Position numbers and translations under genes: made by a program. From assembly GCA_946482115.1 (NCBI GenBank), contig CAMLQP010000014.1:1-22588 (forward strand): DNA of 22,588 bases. Reading direction: 5' to 3'. This DNA is from an uncultured Comamonadaceae bacterium. GTDB taxonomy: Bacteria > Pseudomonadota > Gammaproteobacteria > Burkholderiales > Burkholderiaceae. The notes under the pieces were generated by a model, which saw nothing but the letters and a program-made list of their open reading frames with translations, did no database searches and was not told the origin of the DNA. Shown here one piece after another: positions 1-7,262 of the stretch (within the stretch, counting starts at the first letter, position 1; each line of letters opens with the position of its first letter).

Positions 1-899
1 TGATGAACGAGGCCCGCATCGGCGTGGGCATGGCGGCCACCATGCTGGGCATGGCGGGCTATCACGCCAGCCTGGACTACGCGAAGAACCGCCCGCAGGG
101 CCGCCCGGTCGGACCGTCCGGCAAGGACGCGGCCGCGCCGCAGGTGCGCATCATCGAACACGCCGACGTCAAGCGCATGCTGCTGGCCCAGAAGAGCTAC
201 GCCGAAGGCGCGACCGCGCTGGAGCTGTACTGCGCCCGCCTGGTGGACGAACAGCACACCGGCACGCCCGAGGCCGCCGACGAGGCCCGCCTGCTGCTGG
301 AGGTGCTGACCCCCATCGCCAAGAGCTGGCCCAGCGAGTGGTGCCTGGAAGCGAACAGCCTGGCGATCCAGGTGCATGGTGGCTACGGCTACACGCGCGA
401 TTTCCCCGTCGAGCAGTACTGGCGCGACCAGCGGCTGAACATGATCCACGAGGGCACGCATGGCGTGCAGGCCATGGACCTGCTGGGCCGCAAGGTGCTG
501 ATGGAGGACGGGCGCGGGCTGCAGCTGCTGGCCGGGCGCATCGACGCCACGGTGCAGCGCGCCATCCAGCGGCCCGAGCTCGCCGAGCACGCCAACGCGC
601 TGGCGCAGGCCCTGCAACAGGTGGGCGCGGCCACGAAGGCCGCCTGGTCCACCGGCAATCCGGTGGAGGCGCTCGCCAATGCCGTGCCCTACCTGCAGGC
701 CTTCGGCCACATGGTGCTGGCCTGGATATGGCTTGACGTGGCACTGGCCACGCTGGGCCGCGAAGGGCCGCCCGACGTCGGCCGCCGGGCCGCCGCCCGC
801 TATTTCTTCCACTACGAGCTGCCCAAGATCGGGGCCTGGCTGAACGTGGTCGCCTCGCGCGACCCGACCTGCGCCGGGCTGGCCGAAGAGGCGTTCTAA
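1..899 (+). CDS. Acyl-CoA dehydrogenase, C-terminal part (5' end outside window)
   Basis: This is the 3' half of an FAD-dependent acyl-CoA dehydrogenase, which introduces the alpha-beta double bond into acyl-CoA thioesters during beta-oxidation. The reading frame is open to the left edge. The first visible Met (base 3) is internal, because families of this type run to about 600 residues and only 298 are seen. Counting from that Met, HGGYGYTRDFPVEQYWRD (125-142) is the C-terminal dehydrogenase signature. HEGT (149-152) holds Glu150 at the usual catalytic-base position. About 135 residues follow the core, which fits the subfamily with an extra C-terminal domain (AcylCoA_DH_C type). The FAD and substrate-binding N-terminal domains lie outside the window. 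An SDR gene follows after 31 bases. Chain-length specificity cannot be read from this fragment. Confidence 0.93.
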   Translation, partial: MNEARIGVGMAATMLGMAGYHASLDYAKNRPQGRPVGPSGKDAAAPQVRIIEHADVKRMLLAQKSYAEGATALELYCARLVDEQHTGTPEAADEARLLLEVLTPIAKSWPSEWCLEANSLAIQVHGGYGYTRDFPVEQYWRDQRLNMIHEGTHGVQAMDLLGRKVLMEDGRGLQLLAGRIDATVQRAIQRPELAEHANALAQALQQVGAATKAAWSTGNPVEALANAVPYLQAFGHMVLAWIWLDVALATLGREGPPDVGRRAAARYFFHYELPKIGAWLNVVASRDPTCAGLAEEAF

Positions 900-930
900 T
901 CACCACCAGAGCACACGAGGAGACCGATTC

Positions 931-1722
931 ATGACCCGTACCATCCAGCAGCTGTTCGACCTGTCGGGCAAGAATGCGCTGATCACCGGCGGCTCGCGCG
1001 GCCTGGGCCTGCAGATGGCCCATGCCCTGGGCGAGGCCGGCGCGCGCGTGATGATCAGCTCGCGCAAGGCCGCCGACCTGGAAGAGGCCGTGGCCGAGCT
1101 GCAGGCCGCCGGCATCGACGCCCGCTGGGTTGCCGCCGATGGCCAGAGCGAGGCCGACATGCGCCGCCTGGCCGACGAGACCCTGCAGCGCATGGGCGAC
1201 GTGGACATCCTGATCAACAACGCCGGCGCGTCCTGGGGCGCACCGGCCGAGGACCACCCGGTCGCCGCCTGGGACAAGGTGATGAACCTCAACGTGCGCA
1301 GCTACTTCATCCTGTCGCAGGAGATCGCGCGCCGCAGCATGCTGGTGCGCAAGAGCGGCCGCATCATCAACACCGCGTCCATCGCGGGCCTGGGCGGCAA
1401 CCCCGCCGCCATGAAGACCGTGGCCTACAACACCTCCAAGGCCGCCGTGATCAACTTCACCCGCGCGCTGGCGTGCGAGTGGGGCGAGCACGGCATCAAC
1501 GTCAACGCCATCTGCCCGGGCTTCTTCCCCAGCAAGATGGCCAACGGCCTGATCGAGACTCTGGGCGCCGACAACATGGCCGCGCACGCCCCCCTGCGGC
1601 GCCTGGGGGACGACGAAGACCTCAAAGGCCTGACCCTGCTGCTGGCCAGCGATGCTGGCAAGCACATCACTGGCCAGGCCATCGCCGTGGACGGGGGCGT
1701 GTCCGCGGTGGTGGCCGGGTAA
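931..1722 (+). CDS. SDR family NAD(P)-dependent oxidoreductase
   Basis: A classical short-chain dehydrogenase/reductase of 263 residues, the normal length. It should interconvert a hydroxyl and a keto group with NAD(P)H in the cytoplasm. The Rossmann glycine motif TGGSRGLG is at 19-26 and NNAG at 96-99. The catalytic set is Ser150, Tyr166 and Lys170 (YNTSK). The C-terminal stretch ICPGFFPSKM and GQAIAVDGG is typical of the family. The ATG is preceded by GAGGAGA at 917-923 with a 7-base gap, which fixes the start. It lies between an acyl-CoA dehydrogenase and a thioesterase, so a 3-hydroxyacyl-CoA or related lipid substrate is likely. That is inferred from position only; gluconate 5-dehydrogenase-like proteins share the same motifs. 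Confidence 0.93.
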   Translation: MTRTIQQLFDLSGKNALITGGSRGLGLQMAHALGEAGARVMISSRKAADLEEAVAELQAAGIDARWVAADGQSEADMRRLADETLQRMGDVDILINNAGASWGAPAEDHPVAAWDKVMNLNVRSYFILSQEIARRSMLVRKSGRIINTASIAGLGGNPAAMKTVAYNTSKAAVINFTRALACEWGEHGINVNAICPGFFPSKMANGLIETLGADNMAAHAPLRRLGDDEDLKGLTLLLASDAGKHITGQAIAVDGGVSAVVAG

Positions 1723-1728
1723 ACCGCC

Positions 1729-2151
1729 ATGGCCATCCCGTTCGGCGTCTCCATCCCCTTCATCGAGATGCTGGGCTGCGAGCTCCAGCGTTTCGAGGGT
1801 GGCCGCTCCGAGGTCACGCTGCCGGCACGGCCCGAGCACCTCAACGCCTTCGCGGTGGTGCATGGCGGCGCGCTGATGACGCTGATGGACGTGACCATGG
1901 CCGCCGCCGCGCGCAGCGTGACCGATGGCCTGGGTGCCATCACCATCGAGATGAAGACCAGCTTCATGCGCGCGGCCAGGGCCCCGCTGCGTGCCGAGGG
2001 GCGGCTGCTGCACCGCACGCGCAGCATGGCCTTCACCGAAGGTACGGTATTCGATGCCGACGGACAGGCCTGCTGCCACGCCACCGGCACCTTCAAGTAC
2101 GTGCCGGGCTGGGGCCAGCAGGCCGACCCGGCCCAGGTGCCCACCGACTGA
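1729..2151 (+). CDS. PaaI-type hotdog-fold acyl-CoA thioesterase
   Basis: A 140-residue single-hotdog protein of the PaaI/4HBT thioesterase family, which hydrolyses acyl- or aryl-CoA to free acid and CoA. The family signature appears as VVHGGALMTLMD at 43-54, with the HGG turn at 45-47 and Asp54 on the long central helix, the usual site of the catalytic acidic residue. The region around residue 75 (EMKTSFMRAA) matches the conserved central strand. The ATG lies 6 bases after the stop of the SDR gene, so translation is probably coupled; no strong Shine-Dalgarno is seen. In this context it could release acids from the CoA intermediates made by its neighbours or recycle CoA. The substrate is unknown. 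Confidence 0.9.
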   Translation: MAIPFGVSIPFIEMLGCELQRFEGGRSEVTLPARPEHLNAFAVVHGGALMTLMDVTMAAAARSVTDGLGAITIEMKTSFMRAARAPLRAEGRLLHRTRSMAFTEGTVFDADGQACCHATGTFKYVPGWGQQADPAQVPTD

Positions 2152-2178
2152 TTCCCATTCCCTTTCCAGGAGACCACC

Positions 2179-3195
2179 ATGCCCCGCAACACCCAGGTCC
2201 TGCTCGACAACCGCCCGCAGGGCGAAGCCACCGCCGGCAATTTCAAGATCGTCACCACCGACACCCCCGCGCTGCAGGACGGCCAGGTGCTGGTGCGCCA
2301 CCACTACCTGAGCCTGGACCCCTACATGCGCGGCCGCATGAATGACAGCAAGAGCTACGCCGCGTCGCAGCCGCTGGGCGAGGTCATGATCGGCGGCACC
2401 GTGGGCGAGGTGATCGAATCGAAACACCCCAAGTTCGCCGCTGGTGACCAGGTGGTGGGCATGGGCGGCTGGCAGCAGTACAGCGTGGTCGACGCCGGCC
2501 AGCCCGGCGCGCTGCGCAAGGTGGACACCACCCATGTGCCGCTGAGCCACTACCTGGGCGCGGTGGGCATGCCGGGCGTGACCGCCTGGTACGGCCTGGT
2601 CAAGATCATCAACCCCAAGGCCGGCGAGACGGTGGTGGTCACGGCCGCCAGCGGGGCGGTGGGCAGCGCTTTCGGCGCGCTGGCCAAGGCGCGCGGCCTG
2701 CGCGTGGTGGGCATCGCCGGTGGTGCCGACAAGTGCAGATACCTCACCGAGGAGCTGGGCTTCGACGCCGCCATCGACTACCGCCAGCACCCCGATGTCA
2801 AGAGCATGAGCCAGGCGCTCAAGGCCGCCTGCCCGAATGGCATCGACGGCTACTTCGAGAACGTCGGCGGCTACATCCTGGACGCCGTGCTGCTGCGCAC
2901 CAACGCCTTCGCCCGTCTGGCCATCTGCGGCATGATCGCGGGCTACGACGGCCAGCCGCTGCCGCTGCAGAACCCCGCGCTGATCCTGGTCAACCGCCTG
3001 AAGGTGGAAGGCTTCATCGTCAGCGAGCACATGGAGGTCTGGCCCGAGGCGCTCAAGGAGCTGGGCACGCTGGTGGGCACTGGCAAGCTGCGCCCGCGCG
3101 AGAGCGTGGCCCAGGGCATCGAATCGGCCCCCGAAGCCTTCCTCGGCCTGCTCAAAGGCAAGAACTTCGGCAAGCAGCTCGTCAAGCTGATCTGA
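2179..3195 (+). CDS. NADP-dependent oxidoreductase, CurA / prostaglandin-reductase-like MDR family
   Basis: A 338-residue zinc-independent medium-chain dehydrogenase/reductase of the leukotriene B4 dehydrogenase / CurA group. These enzymes reduce activated C=C bonds of alpha-beta-unsaturated ketones or aldehydes with NADPH. Family marks are SLDPYMRGRM at 45-54, GVTAWYGL at 133-140, and the nucleotide-binding AASGAVGS at 156-163. FENVGG near 227-232 and the NRLKVEGFIVSEH stretch are also typical. No structural or catalytic zinc cysteine set is present. An AGGAG at 2168-2172 sits 6 bases before the ATG. In this operon it may remove reactive enones formed during lipid or terpenoid breakdown. The family assignment is firm; the substrate is not. 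Confidence 0.93.
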   Translation: MPRNTQVLLDNRPQGEATAGNFKIVTTDTPALQDGQVLVRHHYLSLDPYMRGRMNDSKSYAASQPLGEVMIGGTVGEVIESKHPKFAAGDQVVGMGGWQQYSVVDAGQPGALRKVDTTHVPLSHYLGAVGMPGVTAWYGLVKIINPKAGETVVVTAASGAVGSAFGALAKARGLRVVGIAGGADKCRYLTEELGFDAAIDYRQHPDVKSMSQALKAACPNGIDGYFENVGGYILDAVLLRTNAFARLAICGMIAGYDGQPLPLQNPALILVNRLKVEGFIVSEHMEVWPEALKELGTLVGTGKLRPRESVAQGIESAPEAFLGLLKGKNFGKQLVKLI

Positions 3196-3223
3196 CATCG
3201 CATAAAAAGAACAAGAGAAAAAA

Positions 3224-3230
3224 GAGGAGA
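3224..3230 (+). promoter_or_regulatory. Strong ribosome binding site of the AidB-type gene
   Basis: GAGGAGA lies 6 bases upstream of the ATG at 3237. It sits in an unusually A-rich 41-base spacer (3196-3236) within an otherwise very GC-rich operon. This fixes the start at 3237 rather than at the frame's upstream Met codons, which lie inside the preceding gene. The unstructured, A-rich leader should give high translation. Confidence 0.75.
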
Positions 3231-3236
3231 CAAGCG

Positions 3237-4883
3237 ATGCAAGCCACCCACGAGGTGCTGAACCAGGCCACGCCGCTGGCCGACGTGAACCTGTTCACCG
3301 GAAACGCGGCGCTGCAGGACGCCGTGCGTTTCAACGCGCCGCAGATGGACACGCAGCCGCTGGCCGCCATGGGCGCGCTGGCCGGCTCGGCCGAATACCA
3401 GACGCACGCGCGCCTGGCCAACGTGTTCACGCCGCAGCTGAAGACCCACGACCGCTTCGGCCACCGCATCGACCAGGTGGAGTTTCACCCCAGCTACCAT
3501 GCGCTGATGAAGGCGGCCGCCGAGGGTGGGCTGCATGGCACGCCCTGGGCCCGCCCCAAGGCCGACATGCCCCACGTGGCCAGAGCGGCAGGGTTCATGG
3601 TGTTCACGGAGCTGGAGCCGTCCATCCTGTGCCCCATCTCCATGACCTATGCGGTGGCGCCGGCGCTGCGTGCCAACGCCGCCATCCACGCCGAGTGGGC
3701 GCCGGGCCTGGCCGCACGCGCCTACGACCCGCGCCTGACCCACTTCAAGGGCAAGGCCGGGCTGACCATGGGCATGGGCATGACCGAGAAGCAGGGCGGC
3801 TCCGACGTGCGGGCCAACACCACGCAGGCCGTGGCCGACGGCAGCGATGCCTGGGGCCAGCGCTACACCGTGACCGGCCACAAGTGGTTCTTCTCGGCGC
3901 CCATGTGCGATGCCTTCCTGGTGCTGGCGCAGACGCCCAGCGGCCTGTCCTGCCTGTTCCTGCCGCGGGTGCTGCCCGACGGCTCGCTGAACGCGCTGCG
4001 CATCCAGCGCCTCAAGGACAAGCTGGGCAACAAGGCCAACGCGAGCTCGGAGGTCGAGTTCCTGGGCGCCACCGCCTGGCTGGTGGGCGACGAAGGCCGG
4101 GGCGTGCCGCAGATCCTGGAGATGGGCACCATGACGCGGCTGGACTGCGCCCTGGGCACCAGCGGCCTGATGCGCCAGGCGCTGAGCATCGCGATCCACC
4201 ACACCACCCAGCGCAAGGCCTTCGGCAAATACCTGATCGAGCAGCCGCTGATGCGCAACGTGCTGGCCGACCTGGCGCTCGAATCCGAGGCCGCCACCGC
4301 GCTGGCGCTGCGCCTGGCACGCGCCTTCGACCGCGCCGGTGACCCGCACGAAGATGCGATGGCCCGCCTGCTCACGCCCATTGCCAAGTTCTGGATCTGC
4401 AAGCGCGGCAGCCCCTTCGGCCAGGAGGCCATGGAGTGCCTGGGCGGCAACGGCTACGTGGAGGAGGGCGGCGAGGGCATCATGGCCCGCATCTACCGTG
4501 AGATGCCGCTGAACTCCATCTGGGAAGGTGCCGGCAACATCATGGCGCTGGACCTGCTGCGCGCGCTGCGCAAGGCCGATGCCGCCGCCGCGCTGGCGCA
4601 GGAGCTTTCACCTGCCAGGGGCATGCACCCGGCGCTGGACCGCCTGGCCGCGAGCCTGCCCGTCCGCGTGGAGGAAATGGCCTCCGAGATGGAGGCCCGC
4701 CGCCTCGCACAGGACGTGGCGCTGGCCGTGCAGGCCGCGCTGCTGGCCCAGCACGCGCCCGCCGAGGTGTTCGCTGCCTTCTGCGACTCCCGCCTGGGCG
4801 GCCAGTGGGGCCACACCTTCGGCAGCCTGGGGGCCGGCGTGGATTTCGACCGCATCATCCGGCGAGCCGCCATCCGCCACTGA
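3237..4883 (+). CDS. aidB: AidB-type acyl-CoA dehydrogenase
   Basis: A 548-residue flavoprotein that aligns over its whole length with remembered E. coli AidB (541 residues). Matching blocks include LCPISMTYAV (131-140), MGMTEKQGGSDV (180-191), GHKWFFS (214-220), RLKDKLGNKANASSEVEF (258-275), RLDCALG (301-307) and AKFWICKRG (383-391). IWEGAGNIM (428-436) holds Glu430 at the acyl-CoA dehydrogenase base position. E. coli AidB has weak isovaleryl-CoA dehydrogenase activity, binds DNA and is induced by alkylation damage. The C-terminal part, which carries DNA binding in E. coli, is present here (about 440-548) but clearly diverged. Here the gene sits among lipid enzymes with no Ada or AlkB gene in view, so a metabolic role is equally possible. 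The reference comparison is from memory, not a search. Confidence 0.92.
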   Translation: MQATHEVLNQATPLADVNLFTGNAALQDAVRFNAPQMDTQPLAAMGALAGSAEYQTHARLANVFTPQLKTHDRFGHRIDQVEFHPSYHALMKAAAEGGLHGTPWARPKADMPHVARAAGFMVFTELEPSILCPISMTYAVAPALRANAAIHAEWAPGLAARAYDPRLTHFKGKAGLTMGMGMTEKQGGSDVRANTTQAVADGSDAWGQRYTVTGHKWFFSAPMCDAFLVLAQTPSGLSCLFLPRVLPDGSLNALRIQRLKDKLGNKANASSEVEFLGATAWLVGDEGRGVPQILEMGTMTRLDCALGTSGLMRQALSIAIHHTTQRKAFGKYLIEQPLMRNVLADLALESEAATALALRLARAFDRAGDPHEDAMARLLTPIAKFWICKRGSPFGQEAMECLGGNGYVEEGGEGIMARIYREMPLNSIWEGAGNIMALDLLRALRKADAAAALAQELSPARGMHPALDRLAASLPVRVEEMASEMEARRLAQDVALAVQAALLAQHAPAEVFAAFCDSRLGGQWGHTFGSLGAGVDFDRIIRRAAIRH

Positions 4884-4893
4884 GGACAACACC

Positions 4894-5832
4894 ATGAGCG
4901 ATCTCATCCTGCACCACTATCCCATGTCGCCGTTTGCCGAAAAGGCGCGGCTGATGCTGGGTCGCAAGCAGCTCGCGTGGCGCTCGGTTTTCATCCCGTC
5001 CGTCATGCCCAAGCCCGACGTCATGGCGCTCACCGGCGGCTACCGCCGCACGCCGCTGCTGCAGATCGGCGCCGACATCTACTGCGACACCGCCCTGATC
5101 GCCGACGTGCTGGAACACCACCAGCCGCAACCCACCTTCTACCCGGCGACACACAAGGGCCTGGCCCGCGTGGTGGCGCAATGGGCCGACAGCACGCTGT
5201 TCTGGGCCTCAATGGCCTACAGCATGCAGGGCAAAGGCGTCGCCTCGCTGTTCGAGGGCCAGCCGGCCGAGGTGGCCCAGTCCTTCAGCGAAGACCGTGC
5301 CGCCATGCGCAGCAACATGACGCAGCTGCGCTCCTCGGACGGCACCTCGGCCTACCGCAGCTACCTGCGCCGCCTGGCGCACATGCTGGAGCAGAGTCCC
5401 TTCCTGCTGGGCGACCAGCCCTGCATCACCGATTTCAGCGCCTACCACCCGTTGTGGTTCACCCGTCACTGCACCACCGCCATGGCCGGCATCCTGGATG
5501 CCACGCCCGGCGTGCTGGCCTGGATGGACCGCATGGCCGCCATCGGCCATGGCAGCAAGAGCCGCCTGACCCCGGCCGAAGCGATAGAGGTGGCGGCGGC
5601 AGCAACGCCCGTGCCGGTGAGCGACGAGGTGTTCCAGGATGACCACCGCATCCCGCTGGGCAGCCGGGTCACGGTCGCTGCCGAGAGCTTCGGCACCGAG
5701 GCCACCGAGGGCGAGCTGGTGGCCGCCACCCGCATGCACTACACCCTGCGCCGCACCGACGAGCGAGCCGGCACCGTGCACGTGCATTTCCCGCGCGTGG
5801 GCTACGTGCTGCGCCAGGTCAAGCAGGCATGA
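4894..5832 (+). CDS. Glutathione S-transferase family protein with C-terminal extension
   Basis: A 312-residue protein, about 90 residues longer than an ordinary bacterial GST. Residues 1-80 form the thioredoxin-like domain: LHHYPMSPFAEKARLMLG at 6-23, the cis-proline motif RTPLLQIG at 52-59 (Pro54) and the glutathione-contact pair Asp65-Thr66 in YCDTALI. Residues 90-220 form the helical domain, with LLGDQPCITDFSAY at 171-184. Residues from about 235 to 312 form a beta-rich tail (GSRVTVAAESFG, EGELVAATRMHYTLRR) not found in standard GSTs. The ATG is 10 bases after the stop of the AidB gene, and the stop overlaps the next start. The substrate is unknown, and detoxification of reactive acyl products is only a guess. 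Confidence 0.9.
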   Translation: MSDLILHHYPMSPFAEKARLMLGRKQLAWRSVFIPSVMPKPDVMALTGGYRRTPLLQIGADIYCDTALIADVLEHHQPQPTFYPATHKGLARVVAQWADSTLFWASMAYSMQGKGVASLFEGQPAEVAQSFSEDRAAMRSNMTQLRSSDGTSAYRSYLRRLAHMLEQSPFLLGDQPCITDFSAYHPLWFTRHCTTAMAGILDATPGVLAWMDRMAAIGHGSKSRLTPAEAIEVAAAATPVPVSDEVFQDDHRIPLGSRVTVAAESFGTEATEGELVAATRMHYTLRRTDERAGTVHVHFPRVGYVLRQVKQA

Positions 5833-6284
5833 CGGCGCCGCCGCGCTGGGACTTCCTGGCCTTCGACCAGCTGGACGTTCACACGCTCTACGCCGTGCTG
5901 CGGCTGCGCACCGAGGTGTTCGTCCTCGAGCAGCAGTGCCTGTTCCAGGACATGGACGACACCGACCAGCAGGCCATGCACCTGCTGGGCCGGGACGGGG
6001 CGGGCCGGCTGTCTGGCTATGCGCGCTGCTTCGGCCCGGGAGCCAAGTTCGTCGAGGCCAGCATAGGCCGCGTCATCACGGCGCCGCACGCGCGCGGCAG
6101 CGGCGCGGGCCATGTGCTGATGCGCGAGGCCATCGGGCGGCTCCACAACCATTGGGGCCCACAGCCCATACGCATAGGCGCGCAGGCGCGCCTGCGCGCC
6201 TTCTACGAAGCGCATGGTTTCGCCGTGGCCAGCGCACCCTACGACGAGGACGGCATTCCCCATATCGAGATGTTGCGCGCCTGA
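5829..6284 (+). CDS. elaA: GNAT N-acetyltransferase, ElaA family
   Basis: A 151-residue acetyl-CoA-dependent N-acetyltransferase of the ElaA group, matching remembered E. coli ElaA (153 residues) along its length. The N-terminal block LYAVLRLRTEVFVLEQQCLFQD (20-41) and the HLLG block (51-54) match. The acetyl-CoA-binding core is IGRVITAPHARGSGAG at 79-94. The C-terminal block GAQARLRAFYEAHGF (117-131) is followed by YDEDGIPHIEM, the most diagnostic ElaA stretch. The ATG overlaps the stop of the GST gene by ATGA, so translation is coupled. The substrate of ElaA proteins is not established. Nothing suggests it is specific to the surrounding lipid genes. Confidence 0.92.
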   Translation: MTAPPRWDFLAFDQLDVHTLYAVLRLRTEVFVLEQQCLFQDMDDTDQQAMHLLGRDGAGRLSGYARCFGPGAKFVEASIGRVITAPHARGSGAGHVLMREAIGRLHNHWGPQPIRIGAQARLRAFYEAHGFAVASAPYDEDGIPHIEMLRA

Positions 6285-6300
6285 CGCGCGGGAGTTTTTC

Positions 6301-7209
6301 ATGCTCAAGGACTTTCAAGGCAAAACGGCCGTGATCACCGGCGCGGGCTCGGGCTTCGGCCTGGAGACCGCGCGCCTGGCGGCAGTGCGCGGCATGAACC
6401 TGGTGCTGGTGGACGTGCAGGCCGATGCGCTGGATCGCGCCGCCGCCGAGCTCTCGGCCACCGGCGTCGAGGTGCTGGCGCAGCGCGTGGACGTGTCCAG
6501 TGCCGAACCCATGCAGGCCCTGGCCGACACGGTCCGGCAGCGCTTTGGCGCGCCGCATTTCGTGTTCAACAACGCGGGCGTCGGCTCCGGCGGCCTGGTC
6601 TGGGAGAACACCGTGCGCGACTGGGAATGGGTGCTGGGCGTCAACCTCTGGGGCGTGATCCACGGCGTGCGTCTGTTCACGCCCATGATGCTCGCGGCCG
6701 AGAAGGCCGACCCGTCGTACCAGGGCCACATCGTCAACACCGCCAGCATGGCCGGCACGGTGAACATGCCCAACATGGGTGTCTACAACGTGAGCAAGCA
6801 CGCGGTGGTGAGCTTGACCGAGACCCTGTACCAGGATCTGCGCCTCGTCAGCGACCGCGTGGGCGCCAGCGTGCTGTGCCCCTTCTTCGTGCCCACCGGC
6901 ATCCACCAGAGCCACCGCAACCAGCCGGCCGGCATGAAGGACGAGAAGCCCACCCAGGCCCAGCTGATCGGCCAGGCCATGATCGGCAAGGCGGTGGAAA
7001 GCGGCAAGGTCAGCGCGGCCGATGTCGCGGCCAAGGTGCTCGACGCGGTGGAGAACGACCGCTTCTACGTCTTCAGCCACCCGAAGGCCCTGGGCAGCGT
7101 GCGACTGCGCATGGAAGACATGGTGGGGCTGCGCAACCCGAGCGATCCGTTCGCCGACCGGCCCGACATCGGCGCCGGCCTGCGCCAGGCCCTGCGCGCC
7201 ACAAACTGA
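6301..7209 (+). CDS. SDR family NAD(P)-dependent oxidoreductase (second SDR)
   Basis: A 302-residue short-chain dehydrogenase/reductase, about 40 residues longer than the first SDR in this run. TGAGSGFG (13-20) is the coenzyme-binding glycine motif and NNAG is at 90-93. Asn115, Ser149, Tyr162 and Lys166 form the complete catalytic tetrad. The extra length is a C-terminal helical region (about 210-302) with KALGSVRLRMEDMVGLRNPSDPF. The start at 6301 is favoured over upstream in-frame codons because GGGAG at 6290-6294 sits 6 bases before it and because earlier codons overlap the ElaA gene. It closes the acyl-CoA gene run. The substrate is not known, and no terminator is visible before the next gene. 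Confidence 0.92.
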   Translation: MLKDFQGKTAVITGAGSGFGLETARLAAVRGMNLVLVDVQADALDRAAAELSATGVEVLAQRVDVSSAEPMQALADTVRQRFGAPHFVFNNAGVGSGGLVWENTVRDWEWVLGVNLWGVIHGVRLFTPMMLAAEKADPSYQGHIVNTASMAGTVNMPNMGVYNVSKHAVVSLTETLYQDLRLVSDRVGASVLCPFFVPTGIHQSHRNQPAGMKDEKPTQAQLIGQAMIGKAVESGKVSAADVAAKVLDAVENDRFYVFSHPKALGSVRLRMEDMVGLRNPSDPFADRPDIGAGLRQALRATN

Positions 7210-7237
7210 TCCGCGCCGACGTTTTCACGGGCAGAAT

Positions 7238-7261
7238 GTGGTGAAACCAGAGTTTCACCAC
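7238..7261. promoter_or_regulatory. Palindromic operator upstream of the RpiR-family gene
   Basis: A perfect inverted repeat: 10-base arms gtggtgaaac (7238-7247) and gtttcaccac (7252-7261) around the spacer caga. It ends one base before the ATG of the regulator, where a Shine-Dalgarno would normally sit. The same core, GTGAAAC-N4-GTTTCAC, recurs upstream of the TRAP operon at 8228-8247. Regulator-adjacent palindromes shared with a neighbouring operon are the usual pattern of autoregulation, so I read this as the binding site of the RpiR protein (inference). Confidence 0.8.
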
Positions 7262-7262
7262 C

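Noticed and set aside
169..3198. A 1009-residue open frame on the minus strand opposite the lipid genes
   Set aside because: It lies antisense to four well-recognised plus-strand genes, is rich in His, Gly, Ala and Arg with no domain, and is the usual artefact of high-GC codon use.
7220..7228. gttttcac as an extra half-site for the RpiR operator
   Set aside because: It differs from the GTTTCAC arm by an inserted T and has no partner arm at the right spacing.
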